A stretch of DNA of 64,000 bases from Mesorhizobium sp. B2-8-5 (GTDB taxonomy: Bacteria; Pseudomonadota; Alphaproteobacteria; Rhizobiales; Rhizobiaceae), in the NCBI RefSeq assembly GCF_006440675.2, contig NZ_CP083951.1, positions 3,133,501-3,197,500 on the forward strand, given 5' to 3'. The notes under the pieces were generated by a model. That model had not been told where the DNA came from. It searched no databases and saw only the letters and a program-made list of their open reading frames with translations. The number at the start of each line of letters is the position of its first letter. Position 1 is the stretch's first letter. A program made the translations under genes and the position numbers. Shown in pieces: positions 16,802-25,724 of this stretch.

Positions 16802-16814
16802 ATTGTCTGACAAT
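16802..16814. promoter_or_regulatory. Candidate GntR/FadR-type operator 3 (ATTGTCTGACAAT)
   Basis: Perfect palindrome with arms ATTGTC and GACAAT around one T, in the 146-bp divergent region between the dehydrogenase and the epimerase. It matches the site at 14365-14377 except for one base. Likely bound by the GntR protein encoded just downstream. Confidence 0.68.
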
Positions 16815-16846
16815 ACACATAATTCCCTGATGTTGTGGAGAGCAAA

Positions 16847-17743
16847 ATGACGAAGCGGATCATGTTCACCGGCGGCAGCGGCAAGGCTGGCCGGCATGTC
16901 GTTCAGTATCTGGTCGAACATGGCTGCCAGGTGCTCAACATCGACACCAGGCCGCTCGACAACCCGAAGGTGCGCACGCTGATCACCGACATCACCGACA
17001 GCGGGCAGGTGTTCAACGCGCTGTCGAGCTATATGGGCCTGCACGAGTTCGATCCGTCGCTGAGAGCCCAGCCGGTCGACGCCGTGGTGCATTTCGCCGC
17101 AATCCCGCGCATCATGATCACGCCGGACAACGAGGTGTTCCGCATCAACGCGATGGGCACCTACAATGTCATCGAGGCGGCGGTGAAGCTCGGCATCCGC
17201 AAGATCATCATCGCTTCCTCGGAGACGACCTACGGCCTGGTCTTCGCCAATGAGCCGCGCAATCCGACGCATTTCCCGCTCGACGAGGATTATGACGTCG
17301 ACCCGATGGACTCTTACGCGCTGTCGAAGATCGTCAACGAGAAGACGGCGCGGGCCTTCGCGCTGCGCAGCGGCGCCGACATCTATGCGCTGCGCATCGG
17401 CAACGTCATCGAGCCGCATGAATATTCGCTGTTTCCGAAATGGTTCGCCGATCCCGGTTTCCGCAAGCGCATCGCCTGGAGCTACATCGACGCGCGCGAT
17501 CTTGGCCAGATCACTTTGCGCGCCATCGAGAAGGACGGCCTGGGCTACCAGGTGTTCAACGCGGCCAATGACGACACCTCGTCGGACCTGCCGACGGCGG
17601 AGCTCGTGAAGCGCTTTTATCCGGGCGTGCCGGTCAAGGCCGAGCTTGGCGAGTATGAGACGTTGCTTTCAAACCGCAAGGCGCGCGATGTGCTTGGCTT
17701 CCGGCCCGAGCACAGCTGGCGCAAATACGTCAAAACGGCATGA
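16847..17743 (+). CDS. NAD-dependent epimerase/dehydratase family protein (extended SDR)
   Basis: 298 aa. Glycine-rich cofactor loop TGGSGKAGRHV at residues 8-18; catalytic Tyr157 and Lys161 in YALSK; Ser124/Ser125 in ASSETTYG. Start at ATG 16847 is preceded by GGAGAG; an in-frame GTG 12 bp upstream would overlap that site. Relatives include uronate dehydrogenases and nucleotide-sugar epimerases. Sharing an operator with a sugar importer and a hydroxyacid dehydrogenase suggests a role in sugar or sugar-acid oxidation. Exact substrate unknown. Confidence 0.88.
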   Translation: MTKRIMFTGGSGKAGRHVVQYLVEHGCQVLNIDTRPLDNPKVRTLITDITDSGQVFNALSSYMGLHEFDPSLRAQPVDAVVHFAAIPRIMITPDNEVFRINAMGTYNVIEAAVKLGIRKIIIASSETTYGLVFANEPRNPTHFPLDEDYDVDPMDSYALSKIVNEKTARAFALRSGADIYALRIGNVIEPHEYSLFPKWFADPGFRKRIAWSYIDARDLGQITLRAIEKDGLGYQVFNAANDDTSSDLPTAELVKRFYPGVPVKAELGEYETLLSNRKARDVLGFRPEHSWRKYVKTA

Positions 17744-17845
17744 GGCGGCGGCAAATGCCGGTTGATCTGTGCACATCCTCGCGCGTTGGGGCAAAGCGGG
17801 CCTGCCGTGCTTGACAGCTTCTGAAAACGGGATTTTCTGGACCAT

Positions 17846-18622
17846 ATGCGGGACGCGAAGCCGAACAACGAAAAAAAACTGACGAAAACGGCAGCCCAGG
17901 AGCGTCCGGCCGGCGTTCGCCGGGCCAACGCGCCACGCATTCCGGGCGCCAGCGTGCACACCTCCTTGGCCAGCGAGATCGGGCTGAGGATCGTGCGCGG
18001 CGATTATCCGCCGGGCACCATCCTGCCCAACGAAGCGAAATGGTCGGAGACCTTTGACGTCAGCCGCTCCGCGGTGCGCGAGGCGATCAAGATGCTGATG
18101 GCAAAGAGCCTGCTGGCCTCGCGGCCGAAGATCGGCAGTTGGGTCGAACCGAAGGAACGCTGGAACCTCCTCGACCGCGACGTGCTGTCCTGGTACGCCA
18201 CGTCGCCGGACCGTGAGGTTTTCCTCAAGACCGTGCAGGAATTCCGCCATATCATCGAGCCGGAAGCCACCGCCTTCGCGGCGCTGCGGCGCAGCGACGA
18301 GCAGATGGCCGAGATCAGCCAGGCCTGCCAGGAGATGGGCGCGGCGACCAACCTGCAAGAGCGGACGCGGGCCGACACGCGCTTCCATCTCGCCATCCTC
18401 AGAGCCTCGGGCAACGACCTGCTGGTGCCGCTGGGGGTGCTGATCGAATCCGCCTTCGACCACCTCTTCGCCTACACGACGCGCGAACTGGACGATTTGC
18501 ACCATGCCCAAAAGCTGCACGAGGCGATCGAGAGGAATATTCGCCTGCGAAGGCCGGATGCGGCGCGCAACGCGGTCCGTAAGCTGCTGGCCAATACCGA
18601 CGAAGTGATCCAGTCGCGCTAA
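17846..18622 (+). CDS. GntR family regulator with FCD domain (FadR subfamily)
   Basis: 258 aa. A basic N-terminal extension of about 35 residues precedes the winged helix (about residues 40-105, including NEAKWSETFDVSRSAVREAI), and the all-helical FCD ligand-binding domain follows (E and H metal-type residues in FRHIIEPE, DTRFHLAIL). FCD regulators commonly sense hydroxyacids or sugar acids. No ribosome-binding site is obvious at ATG 17846; TTGACA lies at 17811, so a very short leader is possible. Three sites of FadR form occur in this locus, making it the likely repressor of the importer and the two oxidoreductases. Confidence 0.92.
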   Translation: MRDAKPNNEKKLTKTAAQERPAGVRRANAPRIPGASVHTSLASEIGLRIVRGDYPPGTILPNEAKWSETFDVSRSAVREAIKMLMAKSLLASRPKIGSWVEPKERWNLLDRDVLSWYATSPDREVFLKTVQEFRHIIEPEATAFAALRRSDEQMAEISQACQEMGAATNLQERTRADTRFHLAILRASGNDLLVPLGVLIESAFDHLFAYTTRELDDLHHAQKLHEAIERNIRLRRPDAARNAVRKLLANTDEVIQSR

Positions 18623-18693
18623 GGTCCGTCGATATTCAGCTGAGGCCGGCTTGCGAATGGCGGCTCCCTGCGCTTGCGTTCCCGTTGCAGCAC

Positions 18694-18981
18694 CTAATCC
18701 TGCTTTTCGCGGCCGAACGCGACGCGCAGCTCGTCCTTCGCTTTTTCCAGCACCTTCCTGCGCTCGTCAGGCAAGTTCTTGCCGGCGCGGTTGATGTAGA
18801 AATTCAACATCGACATGGCGGATTGGAACGGCTCAGCCTTGCGGCGGTGGCTGTGCTCGGCCGAACGTTTCAGCGACGCGGCGATCTTCTTGGCGTCGTC
18901 GGATTCAAAGACATGATCCTCGAGATCCATCGCATCGCTGTGCTCGGTCACGTCGGCCGACCATTTCTTCCTGGCGGTCAT
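18694..18981 (-). CDS. DUF3175 domain protein
   Basis: 95 aa, small charged protein. The stretch KRSAEHSHRRKAEPFQSAMS and then LNFYINRAGKNLP is characteristic of DUF3175, common in alphaproteobacteria and of unknown function. AAGGAG precedes ATG 18981. It is divergent from the MFS transporter gene. Confidence 0.88.
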   Translation of the reverse strand: MTARKKWSADVTEHSDAMDLEDHVFESDDAKKIAASLKRSAEHSHRRKAEPFQSAMSMLNFYINRAGKNLPDERRKVLEKAKDELRVAFGREKQD

Positions 18982-19136
18982 GGCGAACTCCTTTCTTCAG
19001 GCAAAACTCCATCGGGTGAGGCGGGTTCCGCTTCTGGAGCCACGGAATTATGCCTCGTGGCGCTGCTCGGCCCCGGAAATGCGCCGATAGTGCGCTCAAA
19101 CACGCGATCTCGAAGAAATCGCGGACAGGAGACGCC

Positions 19137-20369
19137 GTGACGACAGTTCGAGGAAACGCGGCAGACAGCGCCGGCATCGACAGCTTCTATGCATGGACGC
19201 GGCTTGGCATTTCCCTGCTGCTGGCGACAATCGGCGGCGTCGGCACCTGGGCGGTGGTCGTGGTCCTGCCAGCGGTGCAGGCCGAATTCGGCGTCGATCG
19301 CGCCGCTGCCTCGATGCCCTATACCGCGACGATGGTGGGCTTCGCCGCCGGCAACGCGCTTATCGGACGCGCCATAGACCGCTTTGGGTATTGGATACCG
19401 GCGCTCGCCGCTTCGCTGGCGCTCGGCGCGGGGTTTCTGCTGGCGTCGCGTGCGAATTCGATCCTGGGCGTCACGCTCGCCCAAGGCCTGCTGATCGGCG
19501 TCGGCTGTTCGGCGATTTTCGGGCCGCTGATCGCCGACGTCTCGCACTGGTTCAACCGCCGCCGCGGCGTCGCGGTGACGGTGGCGGCGTCCGGCAACTA
19601 CGTTGCCGGAGCGATCTGGCCGACGGTCATGCCTTATATGATGCAAGGTCATGGCTGGCGCTTCACCTATGCGACAATCGGAGTCATCTGCCTCGTCACC
19701 ATGGTGCCGCTGGTCCTGCTGCTGCGACGGCGCGCGCCGCATGAGGGGACATCCGGCGCGCCGCGCGGCCGGCCGGTGCAGCCAATCTCGCTGTCGCCCT
19801 CGCAGTTGCAGGTCCTGTTGGTGATTGCCGGCTTCGGCTGCTGCATGGCGATGTCGATGCCGCAGGTGCATATCGTCGCCTATTGCATGGATCTTGGCTA
19901 CGGCGTCGCGCATGGCGCCGAGATGCTGTCGATCATGCTGGCGGCCGGAGTCATCAGCCGCATCGGCTCGGGCTTCCTTGCCGACCGCATCGGCGCGGTG
20001 AAGACGCTGCTGATCGGCTCGGCGCTGCAGTGCCTGTCGCTGTTATTCTACATCCCGTTCGACGGGCTCGCCTCGCTCTATGTCGTCTCGCTGGTCTTCG
20101 GCCTGTCGCAAGGCGGCATCGTGCCCTGCTATGCCATCATCGTGCGCGACTATATGCCGGCAAAGGAAGCCGGCCAGCGCGTCGGCATCGTGCTGATGGC
20201 GACGATCTTCGGCATGGCGGTGGGCGGCTGGATGTCGGGCTGGATCTACGACCTCACCGGTTCCTACGCCGCCGCCTTCCTGAACGGAATTGGCTGGAAC
20301 CTCGTCAATCTCGGGGCCATCGCGCTGCTGATGTGGAAAGCCAACCGAAGCGCCGAGGCGATTGCCTGA
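19137..20369 (+). CDS. Major facilitator superfamily transporter
   Basis: 410 aa with about 12 hydrophobic segments and an MFS loop 2-3 motif (GRAIDRFGYW) repeated as FLADRIGAVK between the halves. The frame is open further upstream, but GTG 19137 has AGGAG five bases before it and gives a normal N-terminus. Pattern is closest to the monocarboxylate/oxalate-formate-like MFS proteins. Substrate unknown; no operon partner. Confidence 0.88.
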   Translation: MTTVRGNAADSAGIDSFYAWTRLGISLLLATIGGVGTWAVVVVLPAVQAEFGVDRAAASMPYTATMVGFAAGNALIGRAIDRFGYWIPALAASLALGAGFLLASRANSILGVTLAQGLLIGVGCSAIFGPLIADVSHWFNRRRGVAVTVAASGNYVAGAIWPTVMPYMMQGHGWRFTYATIGVICLVTMVPLVLLLRRRAPHEGTSGAPRGRPVQPISLSPSQLQVLLVIAGFGCCMAMSMPQVHIVAYCMDLGYGVAHGAEMLSIMLAAGVISRIGSGFLADRIGAVKTLLIGSALQCLSLLFYIPFDGLASLYVVSLVFGLSQGGIVPCYAIIVRDYMPAKEAGQRVGIVLMATIFGMAVGGWMSGWIYDLTGSYAAAFLNGIGWNLVNLGAIALLMWKANRSAEAIA

Positions 20370-20520
20370 CGCGCCTCGGTCGACCGGGCGCCGAAGCCGG
20401 GTTGCTTGACAACGGTTAACGCATGCGCGACCTCAATCGGCGGAGCTGACCTGGTGGCGCGATGACACGGACGCCGATCGTGATGTTGCGGCCGCGCGTC
20501 GAAGACGGGGGGACAGGGCC

Positions 20521-21549
20521 TTGACCAAGCCGCGTTCCCGCCGTGGCGGCGGCCGCCCGACCATTGCCGATGTGGCGCGCAAGGCCGGTGTCGGCGCGAT
20601 CACCGTGTCGCGCGCGCTGCGTGAGCCCGGGCGGGTGTCGGAGGACCTGCGACGGCAGATACAGGCCGCGGTCGACGAACTCGGCTACGTGCCTGACCCG
20701 AATGCCCGCGCACTTGCCTCGGCGCGCGCCGAGGTGTTCGGCGTGCTGGTGCCTTCGCTGACCAACAACGTCTTCGCCGAAGTGGTGCGCGGCATCTATG
20801 ACAGCCTTTCCGACAGCCCGTTCCGCATCCAGATCGGCAACACCCATTATTCGGGCCTCGAGGAAGAGCGGCTGTTGCAGGTTTTCGGATCGCAACGCCC
20901 GGCGGCGCTGATCGTGGCGGGTATCGACCAGACACCCAGCGCGCGACGACTGCTGGAGAATGCCGGCTGCCCGGTGGTGCAGGTGATGGAGACCGGGCCG
21001 GACCCGGTCGACATGGTGGTCGGCTTTTCCCATTTCGACGGCGGCAGGACCGCCGCCGAACACCTCCTGCAAGCCGGATACCGCAAGATCGGTTTCATCG
21101 GCGCGCGAATGGACCCGCGTTCGCAGCGACGCCTTGCCGGCTATCGCGCCGCCATGGAGGCCGCCGGCCTTTTCGATCCGCGGCTCGTCACCACGACGCC
21201 GGTGCCGTCAAGCGTGACGCTGGGGCGCGAGTTGTTCCGCGACGCGCTGGCCAAGATACCGACGCTGGACGGCGTGTTCTGCAACAATGACGATATCGCG
21301 CTTGGCGTTCTGTTCGAATGCCATCGCGCATCGATCGATGTGCCGAAGCAGATCGGCATTGTCGGCTTCAACGATCTCGACATGATGCAGGTGTCGTTTC
21401 CTTCGATCACCAGCGTGCGCACGCACCGCTATGAAATCGGCACCCGCGCCGTCGCCATGGCGCTTGCGGCGATCGCCGGCAACCGGCCGGAACAGCGGAT
21501 CGTCGACCTCGGCTTCGACCTCATGCGGCGCGAGAGCACCGCGCGTTAG
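20521..21549 (+). CDS. LacI family transcriptional regulator (gluconate-type GntR-like)
   Basis: 342 aa, TTG start. The N-terminal helix-turn-helix is IADVARKAGVGAITVSRAL with hinge helix PDPNARALASARA, then a periplasmic-binding-protein-like effector domain. Sequence style resembles the LacI-family gluconate regulators. It is followed on the same strand by a sugar importer operon ending in gluconokinase, and a perfect 16-bp palindrome of LacI-operator type lies at 21748-21763 between them. Probably represses that operon, with gluconate or a phosphorylated derivative as inducer (inference). Confidence 0.92.
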   Translation: MTKPRSRRGGGRPTIADVARKAGVGAITVSRALREPGRVSEDLRRQIQAAVDELGYVPDPNARALASARAEVFGVLVPSLTNNVFAEVVRGIYDSLSDSPFRIQIGNTHYSGLEEERLLQVFGSQRPAALIVAGIDQTPSARRLLENAGCPVVQVMETGPDPVDMVVGFSHFDGGRTAAEHLLQAGYRKIGFIGARMDPRSQRRLAGYRAAMEAAGLFDPRLVTTTPVPSSVTLGRELFRDALAKIPTLDGVFCNNDDIALGVLFECHRASIDVPKQIGIVGFNDLDMMQVSFPSITSVRTHRYEIGTRAVAMALAAIAGNRPEQRIVDLGFDLMRRESTAR

Positions 21550-21552
21550 ACC

Positions 21553-21650
21553 CGTGATAGCGTTTCGTCGAATCCCATCACGCTCTAACTCCTTGTTGGA
21601 GCATGATCTTGTCCGAAAACCGGTTCCCACTTTTCGGGATCATGCTCTAG
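21553..21650. repeat. Composite two-hairpin intergenic repeat, family B copy 1
   Basis: A small hairpin (CGTGAT/ATCACG at 21553-21582) is followed by a large one at 21599-21647: arms GAGCATGATC and GATCATGCTC, with inner CCGAAAA/TTTTCGG. Copy 2 is at 34620-34724. Elements of this type are scattered through Rhizobiales genomes. Confidence 0.85.
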
Positions 21651-21747
21651 GGCGGCGGCGGAAACGCCGAGCCAAAGCTACGCACTGTTCCTGGAGGCAC
21701 TCTGACGAACACGGAAAAATGACGAAAGCGGCGCTTTACAGGCTTTC

Positions 21748-21763
21748 ATGGTAGCGCTACCAT
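21748..21763. promoter_or_regulatory. Candidate LacI-family operator (ATGGTAGCGCTACCAT)
   Basis: Perfect 16-bp palindrome with the central CG step typical of LacI-family operators. It lies 199 bp after the LacI-type regulator gene and 240 bp before the operon's first gene. Confidence 0.75.
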
Positions 21764-21799
21764 TTGTCTGTAAAATCAACATCCGGCAAGGTTCAGGAC

Positions 21800-21846
21800 T
21801 GTTTATTATACATAAGCAACAGCTCAAGCTTGTTTATTATGTATAA
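21800..21846. promoter_or_regulatory. AT-rich paired repeats upstream of the importer operon
   Basis: TGTTTATTATACATAA (21800-21815) and TGTTTATTATGTATAA (21831-21846) differ at two bases and are 31 bp apart, about three helical turns. Each is partly self-complementary around TATACAT/ATGTATA. May be a second regulator's tandem site or a promoter -10 cluster. Confidence 0.5.
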
Positions 21847-22002
21847 TATGATAGTTTTCTGAACGTCCCGGAGGGCGAGGGAAGGGGGAGAAGGCGGGGC
21901 GATCCACATCGCCCGGCGAGCGTTTCGGTTTGGCAGGAGGGGTGCCCGCCGAGCATGTCAGGACTTCATAGTTCAGCAGATCTGCAATTGGGAGGAATAC
22001 CG

Positions 22003-23130
22003 ATGATCAAGTCACTCGTTGGCGGCGTCGTTGCCGCCACTGCATTCGTCATGCTCAGCTCGGCAGCGATCGCCGCCGGACCGGAAGTCGTCTCCGGCCC
22101 CGCAGCGCAGCCGGACTGCTTCTCGCCATGGTCGGCGGACACCAAATTCTTCAAATTCCCCAAAAAGGAAGGCCCGTTCCGCATCGCCTTCTCCAACGGC
22201 TATATCGCCAACACCTGGCGCATCCAGATGGTGCAGACGGCAAAGGCCTATGCGGCGCAGCCGGACGTGAAGGCCAAGATCAAGGAATTCAAGGTCGTCT
22301 CGACCGGTGAGGATGTGCCGGCGCAGATCTCGGCGATCAACAACTTCATCGATTCCGGCTATGACGCTATCGTCACCGACGCGCAGAACCCGACCGCCTT
22401 CGGCCCGGTCATCAAGCGCGCCAAGGAAGCCGGCATCGTGCTGGTTGCCTTCGACAACATTCTCGACACCAAGGACGCCATCAACGTCAATGTCGACCAG
22501 AAGGGCCTCGGCGAGTTGTGGGCCAAGTGGCTGATCGACAAGGTGCCGAACGGCGGCAAGATCCTCGAAGTGCGCGGCGTTGCCGGCACTTCCGTCGATA
22601 CCGACCGCCACAACGGCATCCATGAAGTGCTGGACGCTTCCGGCAAGAAGTGGGACGTCACCGAGGTCGCCGGCAAGTGGGATGACGGCGTGGCGCAGAA
22701 GGTGACCGCCGATGCCATCGCCACCAACGGTCCGTTCGACGGCATCACCGGCCAGGGCGGCGACACCGGCATCGTGCAGGCGATGATGGACGCCAAGCAT
22801 CCCTTCGTGCCGTTCGGCGGCGAGACCGAGAACGGCTTCCGCAAATTCTGCGCGCAGCATTCGGCAGACGGGCTGAAGTGCACGTCGGCGGGCTCCGGCC
22901 CGGCCCAGGTCGCCGTGGCCATCAAGACAGCGATCGCGGCGCTGGAAGGCGAGGTGGTGCCGCAGGAAGTGAAGCTGCCGCTGGCGATCGCCTCGGATCC
23001 AGACATGAAGGAAGGCACCGATTACTTCCCGAAGGAATCCGACAATTTCTTCGTCGGCAACTCCTTCCCGACCTGCGGCATCAATTTCAGCGCGCAGGAA
23101 ATCATGGGCCAGACCAAGGCGGACCAGTAA
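22003..23130 (+). CDS. CUT2 sugar-binding periplasmic protein
   Basis: 375 aa receptor. Signal peptide to about residue 24 (SSAAIAAGP). Mature domain of the Peripla_BP_4/RbsB type with FRIAFSNGYIANTWRIQM and the hinge motif DAIVTDAQNP. Four or more cysteines occur in the mature protein, unusual for small RbsB-like receptors. GGAGGA precedes ATG 22003. First gene of the importer operon. Confidence 0.92.
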   Translation: MIKSLVGGVVAATAFVMLSSAAIAAGPEVVSGPAAQPDCFSPWSADTKFFKFPKKEGPFRIAFSNGYIANTWRIQMVQTAKAYAAQPDVKAKIKEFKVVSTGEDVPAQISAINNFIDSGYDAIVTDAQNPTAFGPVIKRAKEAGIVLVAFDNILDTKDAINVNVDQKGLGELWAKWLIDKVPNGGKILEVRGVAGTSVDTDRHNGIHEVLDASGKKWDVTEVAGKWDDGVAQKVTADAIATNGPFDGITGQGGDTGIVQAMMDAKHPFVPFGGETENGFRKFCAQHSADGLKCTSAGSGPAQVAVAIKTAIAALEGEVVPQEVKLPLAIASDPDMKEGTDYFPKESDNFFVGNSFPTCGINFSAQEIMGQTKADQ

Positions 23131-23202
23131 GCTTCAAAATCGATGACTTGGCGCCGCGGGTCAGCCGCGGCGCCGCCTCATGCAGATACAATTGGAGGCT
23201 CA

Positions 23203-24747
23203 ATGGACGGTGCGGTTCCGCTCTTCCGCATGGAAGGCATATCCAAGCGCTATGGCGGCGTGAGGGCCCTGGAAAAGGCCGATCTTGAAGTTACCGCCGG
23301 CAGCATCCACGCCATTCTCGGCGAGAACGGCGCAGGCAAGTCGACCCTGATCAAGATCATGGCGGGCGTCGTGGCGCCCGACGAGGGCCGCATGACGCTG
23401 GATGGGCGCGAGGTGAGCTTCGCCTCACCGGCCGCGGCAAATCAGGCCGGCATCGTCTGCATCTTCCAGGAACTGTCGCTCATTCCCGAGTTGAGCGTCG
23501 CCGACAACATCGTCATTTCCGATCCGCCGAAGCGCTTCGGCATGATCGACCGCCAGGCGCAGCGGCGCATCGCGGAAGAAGCGCTGGCACGCGCCGGCGC
23601 TTCCGATATCCATCCTCGGGCGCTGGTCAAGGACCTGCCGCTGTCGCGCCGGCAGATGGTGGAGATCGCCAAGGCGCTGGCTCGCAAGCCGCGCATCCTG
23701 ATCCTCGACGAAGCGACCTCGGCGCTGACGGCGGCGGATGTCGCCAAGGTCTTCGAGGTGTTGAAGCGGCTGCGCTCGGAAGGACTGGCGCTGCTCTACA
23801 TCTCGCACCGCATGAACGAGATCGCGGAACTCGCCGACCATTGCACGGTGTTTCGCAACGGCCGCAACGTCGCCAGCTACCCCGCGGGCTCTAAGAGCGA
23901 CAATGAGGTGGTGGAGCTGATGATCGGCCGCGAATACAGCCATATCTTCCCGCCGAAACCCGTTTCCGCTGCGGCCGCCACGCCGGTGCTCGAAGCCCGC
24001 AATCTGTCCTGGGCCGACCGGCTGGACAATATCTCGCTGAGCGTCAAGGCCGGCGAAGTCGTGGGCCTGGGCGGTCTCGATGGGCAGGGCCAGCGCGAAC
24101 TGCTGCTTGCCTTTTTCGGCGTGCTGCGCGGCCTGCGCGGCGAGGTGCTGATCGACAGCAAGCCGGCTTCCATATCGAGCCCGCGCGCCGCCAGCGACGA
24201 CCGCGTCGGCATGGCGCTGATCCCCGAGGACCGCAAGACCGAGGGGCTGATGCTGCCGATGACGGTGCGCGAAAACCTCTCCTTCGCGGCGCTCGACCGG
24301 CTGGCCAAGGGCGGCATCATCGATCGCGCCGCCGAGCAGCGCCTGATCGACGATATGGTCGGGCTGCTGGCCATCAAGACGGCGGGGCTCGATATTCCCG
24401 TCGGCGCGCTCTCCGGCGGCAACCAGCAGAAGGTGGTCATCGCCAAATGGCTGATGCGGCAACCGCGCATCATCCTGCTCAACGATCCGACGCGCGGCAT
24501 CGATGTCGGCACCAAGCAGGAGATCTACCAATTGATGCGCAAGCTGGCGGATGCCGGCGCCGCCATCCTGTTCTATTCGACCGACTATGACGAACTGATC
24601 GGCTGCTGCGACCGCGTGCTCGTGCTCTATGACGGCAGCGTCAAACGCGAGCTCGTCGGCACCGAGATCACCGAGCACGCGCTGATCGCCAGCGCGCTCA
24701 ACATCCATGGCGAAGGCGCCGATATGCAGCAGGGAGCGGGCGCGTGA
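23203..24747 (+). CDS. CUT2 sugar ABC transporter ATPase, two-domain (RbsA-like)
   Basis: 514 aa with two fused nucleotide-binding domains. Domain 1: Walker A GENGAGKST, signature region LSRRQMVEIAKAL, Walker B ILILDEATSAL. Domain 2: degenerate P-loop GLGGLDGQGQREL, signature LSGGNQQKVVIAKWL and NDPTRGIDVGTK. This asymmetry is normal for RbsA/MglA proteins. Start at ATG 23203 (TTGGAGG upstream). Its stop overlaps the next start (GTGA). Confidence 0.95.
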   Translation: MDGAVPLFRMEGISKRYGGVRALEKADLEVTAGSIHAILGENGAGKSTLIKIMAGVVAPDEGRMTLDGREVSFASPAAANQAGIVCIFQELSLIPELSVADNIVISDPPKRFGMIDRQAQRRIAEEALARAGASDIHPRALVKDLPLSRRQMVEIAKALARKPRILILDEATSALTAADVAKVFEVLKRLRSEGLALLYISHRMNEIAELADHCTVFRNGRNVASYPAGSKSDNEVVELMIGREYSHIFPPKPVSAAAATPVLEARNLSWADRLDNISLSVKAGEVVGLGGLDGQGQRELLLAFFGVLRGLRGEVLIDSKPASISSPRAASDDRVGMALIPEDRKTEGLMLPMTVRENLSFAALDRLAKGGIIDRAAEQRLIDDMVGLLAIKTAGLDIPVGALSGGNQQKVVIAKWLMRQPRIILLNDPTRGIDVGTKQEIYQLMRKLADAGAAILFYSTDYDELIGCCDRVLVLYDGSVKRELVGTEITEHALIASALNIHGEGADMQQGAGA

Positions 24748-25724
24748 AGGATTGGCGCTACTTAATGGCCGAGCAGCGCGGAACGCTGCTGGCGCTCGGC
24801 ATCTTCATCGTCATGTTCATCATCTACACCACGAACCACCCTGCCGGCTTCACCGCCAATGTCGTGCAGACAGCCGCCAACAAGGGCGTGCTGCTGGCCT
24901 TCGTCGCCATGGCGCAGACGCTGGTGGTGATCACCGCCGGCATCGATCTGTCGGTCGGCATGATCCTGCTTCTCACCAATTGTCTTGCCTCGTGGCTGGT
25001 GGTCGGCACGCCGCTCGAGACCACGCTCGGCGTGATCGCGGTCCTTGCCGCGGGCCTGGTCTGCGGGGCGATCAACGGCGCCATCGTCATCTATGGGCGC
25101 CTGCAGCCGATCGTCGCCACCATAGCCACCGGCGCCGTCTTTTATGGCATCGGGCTTCTGCTGCGGCCGTTTCCGGGTGGATCGGTCAATGAGGATCTCG
25201 CCGACGCGCTGACGGGAAAGCTCTTCGACGTGATCCCGACCTCGCTGGTCGCGCTGCTCATCGTCGTGCTGGTCGTCTGGGTGCCGTTCAGCCGCTCGGA
25301 ATTCGGCCGCGCGGCTTACGCCGCAGGCTCGTCGGAAACGGCGGCTTATATGTCGGGCGTGCCGATCCGGCGCGGCAAGTTCCTCGCTTATGCGCTGGCA
25401 GGCCTGCTGGCTTCGGTCGGCGGCCTGTTTCTCACCTTCTTCACCTATACCGGCGAGGCTGCCTATGCGAGCGGCAATTCCTACACGCTGTTCTCGATCG
25501 CGGCGGTCGTGCTCGGCGGCGTGTCGCTGTTCGGCGGCAAGGGCAGCGCTATCGGCGCGATTTTCGGCGCGCTTGCCTTCCGCACCATCGGCGACCTGTT
25601 GTTCGTCTTCGACTTCGATCCGCTCTGGCAGCCGCTGTTCCAGGGCGTTATCCTGTTGATCGCGGTCAGCCTCGGCGCCTTCGCGCTGTTTCGGGTGCGC
25701 AACCGGCTGGAGTGGTTCCTGTGA
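24744..25724 (+). CDS. CUT2 sugar ABC transporter permease 1 (RbsC family)
   Basis: 326 aa permease, GTG start overlapping the ATPase stop. Carries ITAGIDLSVGMI and VVLGGVSLFGGKGS, both hallmarks of RbsC-type permeases, with eight or more membrane segments. It is followed by a different permease of the same family, so the channel is probably a heterodimer as in the E. coli YtfT/YjfF galactofuranose importer. Confidence 0.94.
   Translation: MKDWRYLMAEQRGTLLALGIFIVMFIIYTTNHPAGFTANVVQTAANKGVLLAFVAMAQTLVVITAGIDLSVGMILLLTNCLASWLVVGTPLETTLGVIAVLAAGLVCGAINGAIVIYGRLQPIVATIATGAVFYGIGLLLRPFPGGSVNEDLADALTGKLFDVIPTSLVALLIVVLVVWVPFSRSEFGRAAYAAGSSETAAYMSGVPIRRGKFLAYALAGLLASVGGLFLTFFTYTGEAAYASGNSYTLFSIAAVVLGGVSLFGGKGSAIGAIFGALAFRTIGDLLFVFDFDPLWQPLFQGVILLIAVSLGAFALFRVRNRLEWFL

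Larger units (their letters stand above)
21651..22002 (+). promoter_or_regulatory. Regulatory region of the sugar importer/gluconokinase operon
   Basis: About 350 bp without a gene. Contains the LacI-type palindrome and a pair of AT-rich repeats (both annotated), then GC-rich leader sequence to the ribosome-binding site GGAGGA at 21991-21996. Confidence 0.65.
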
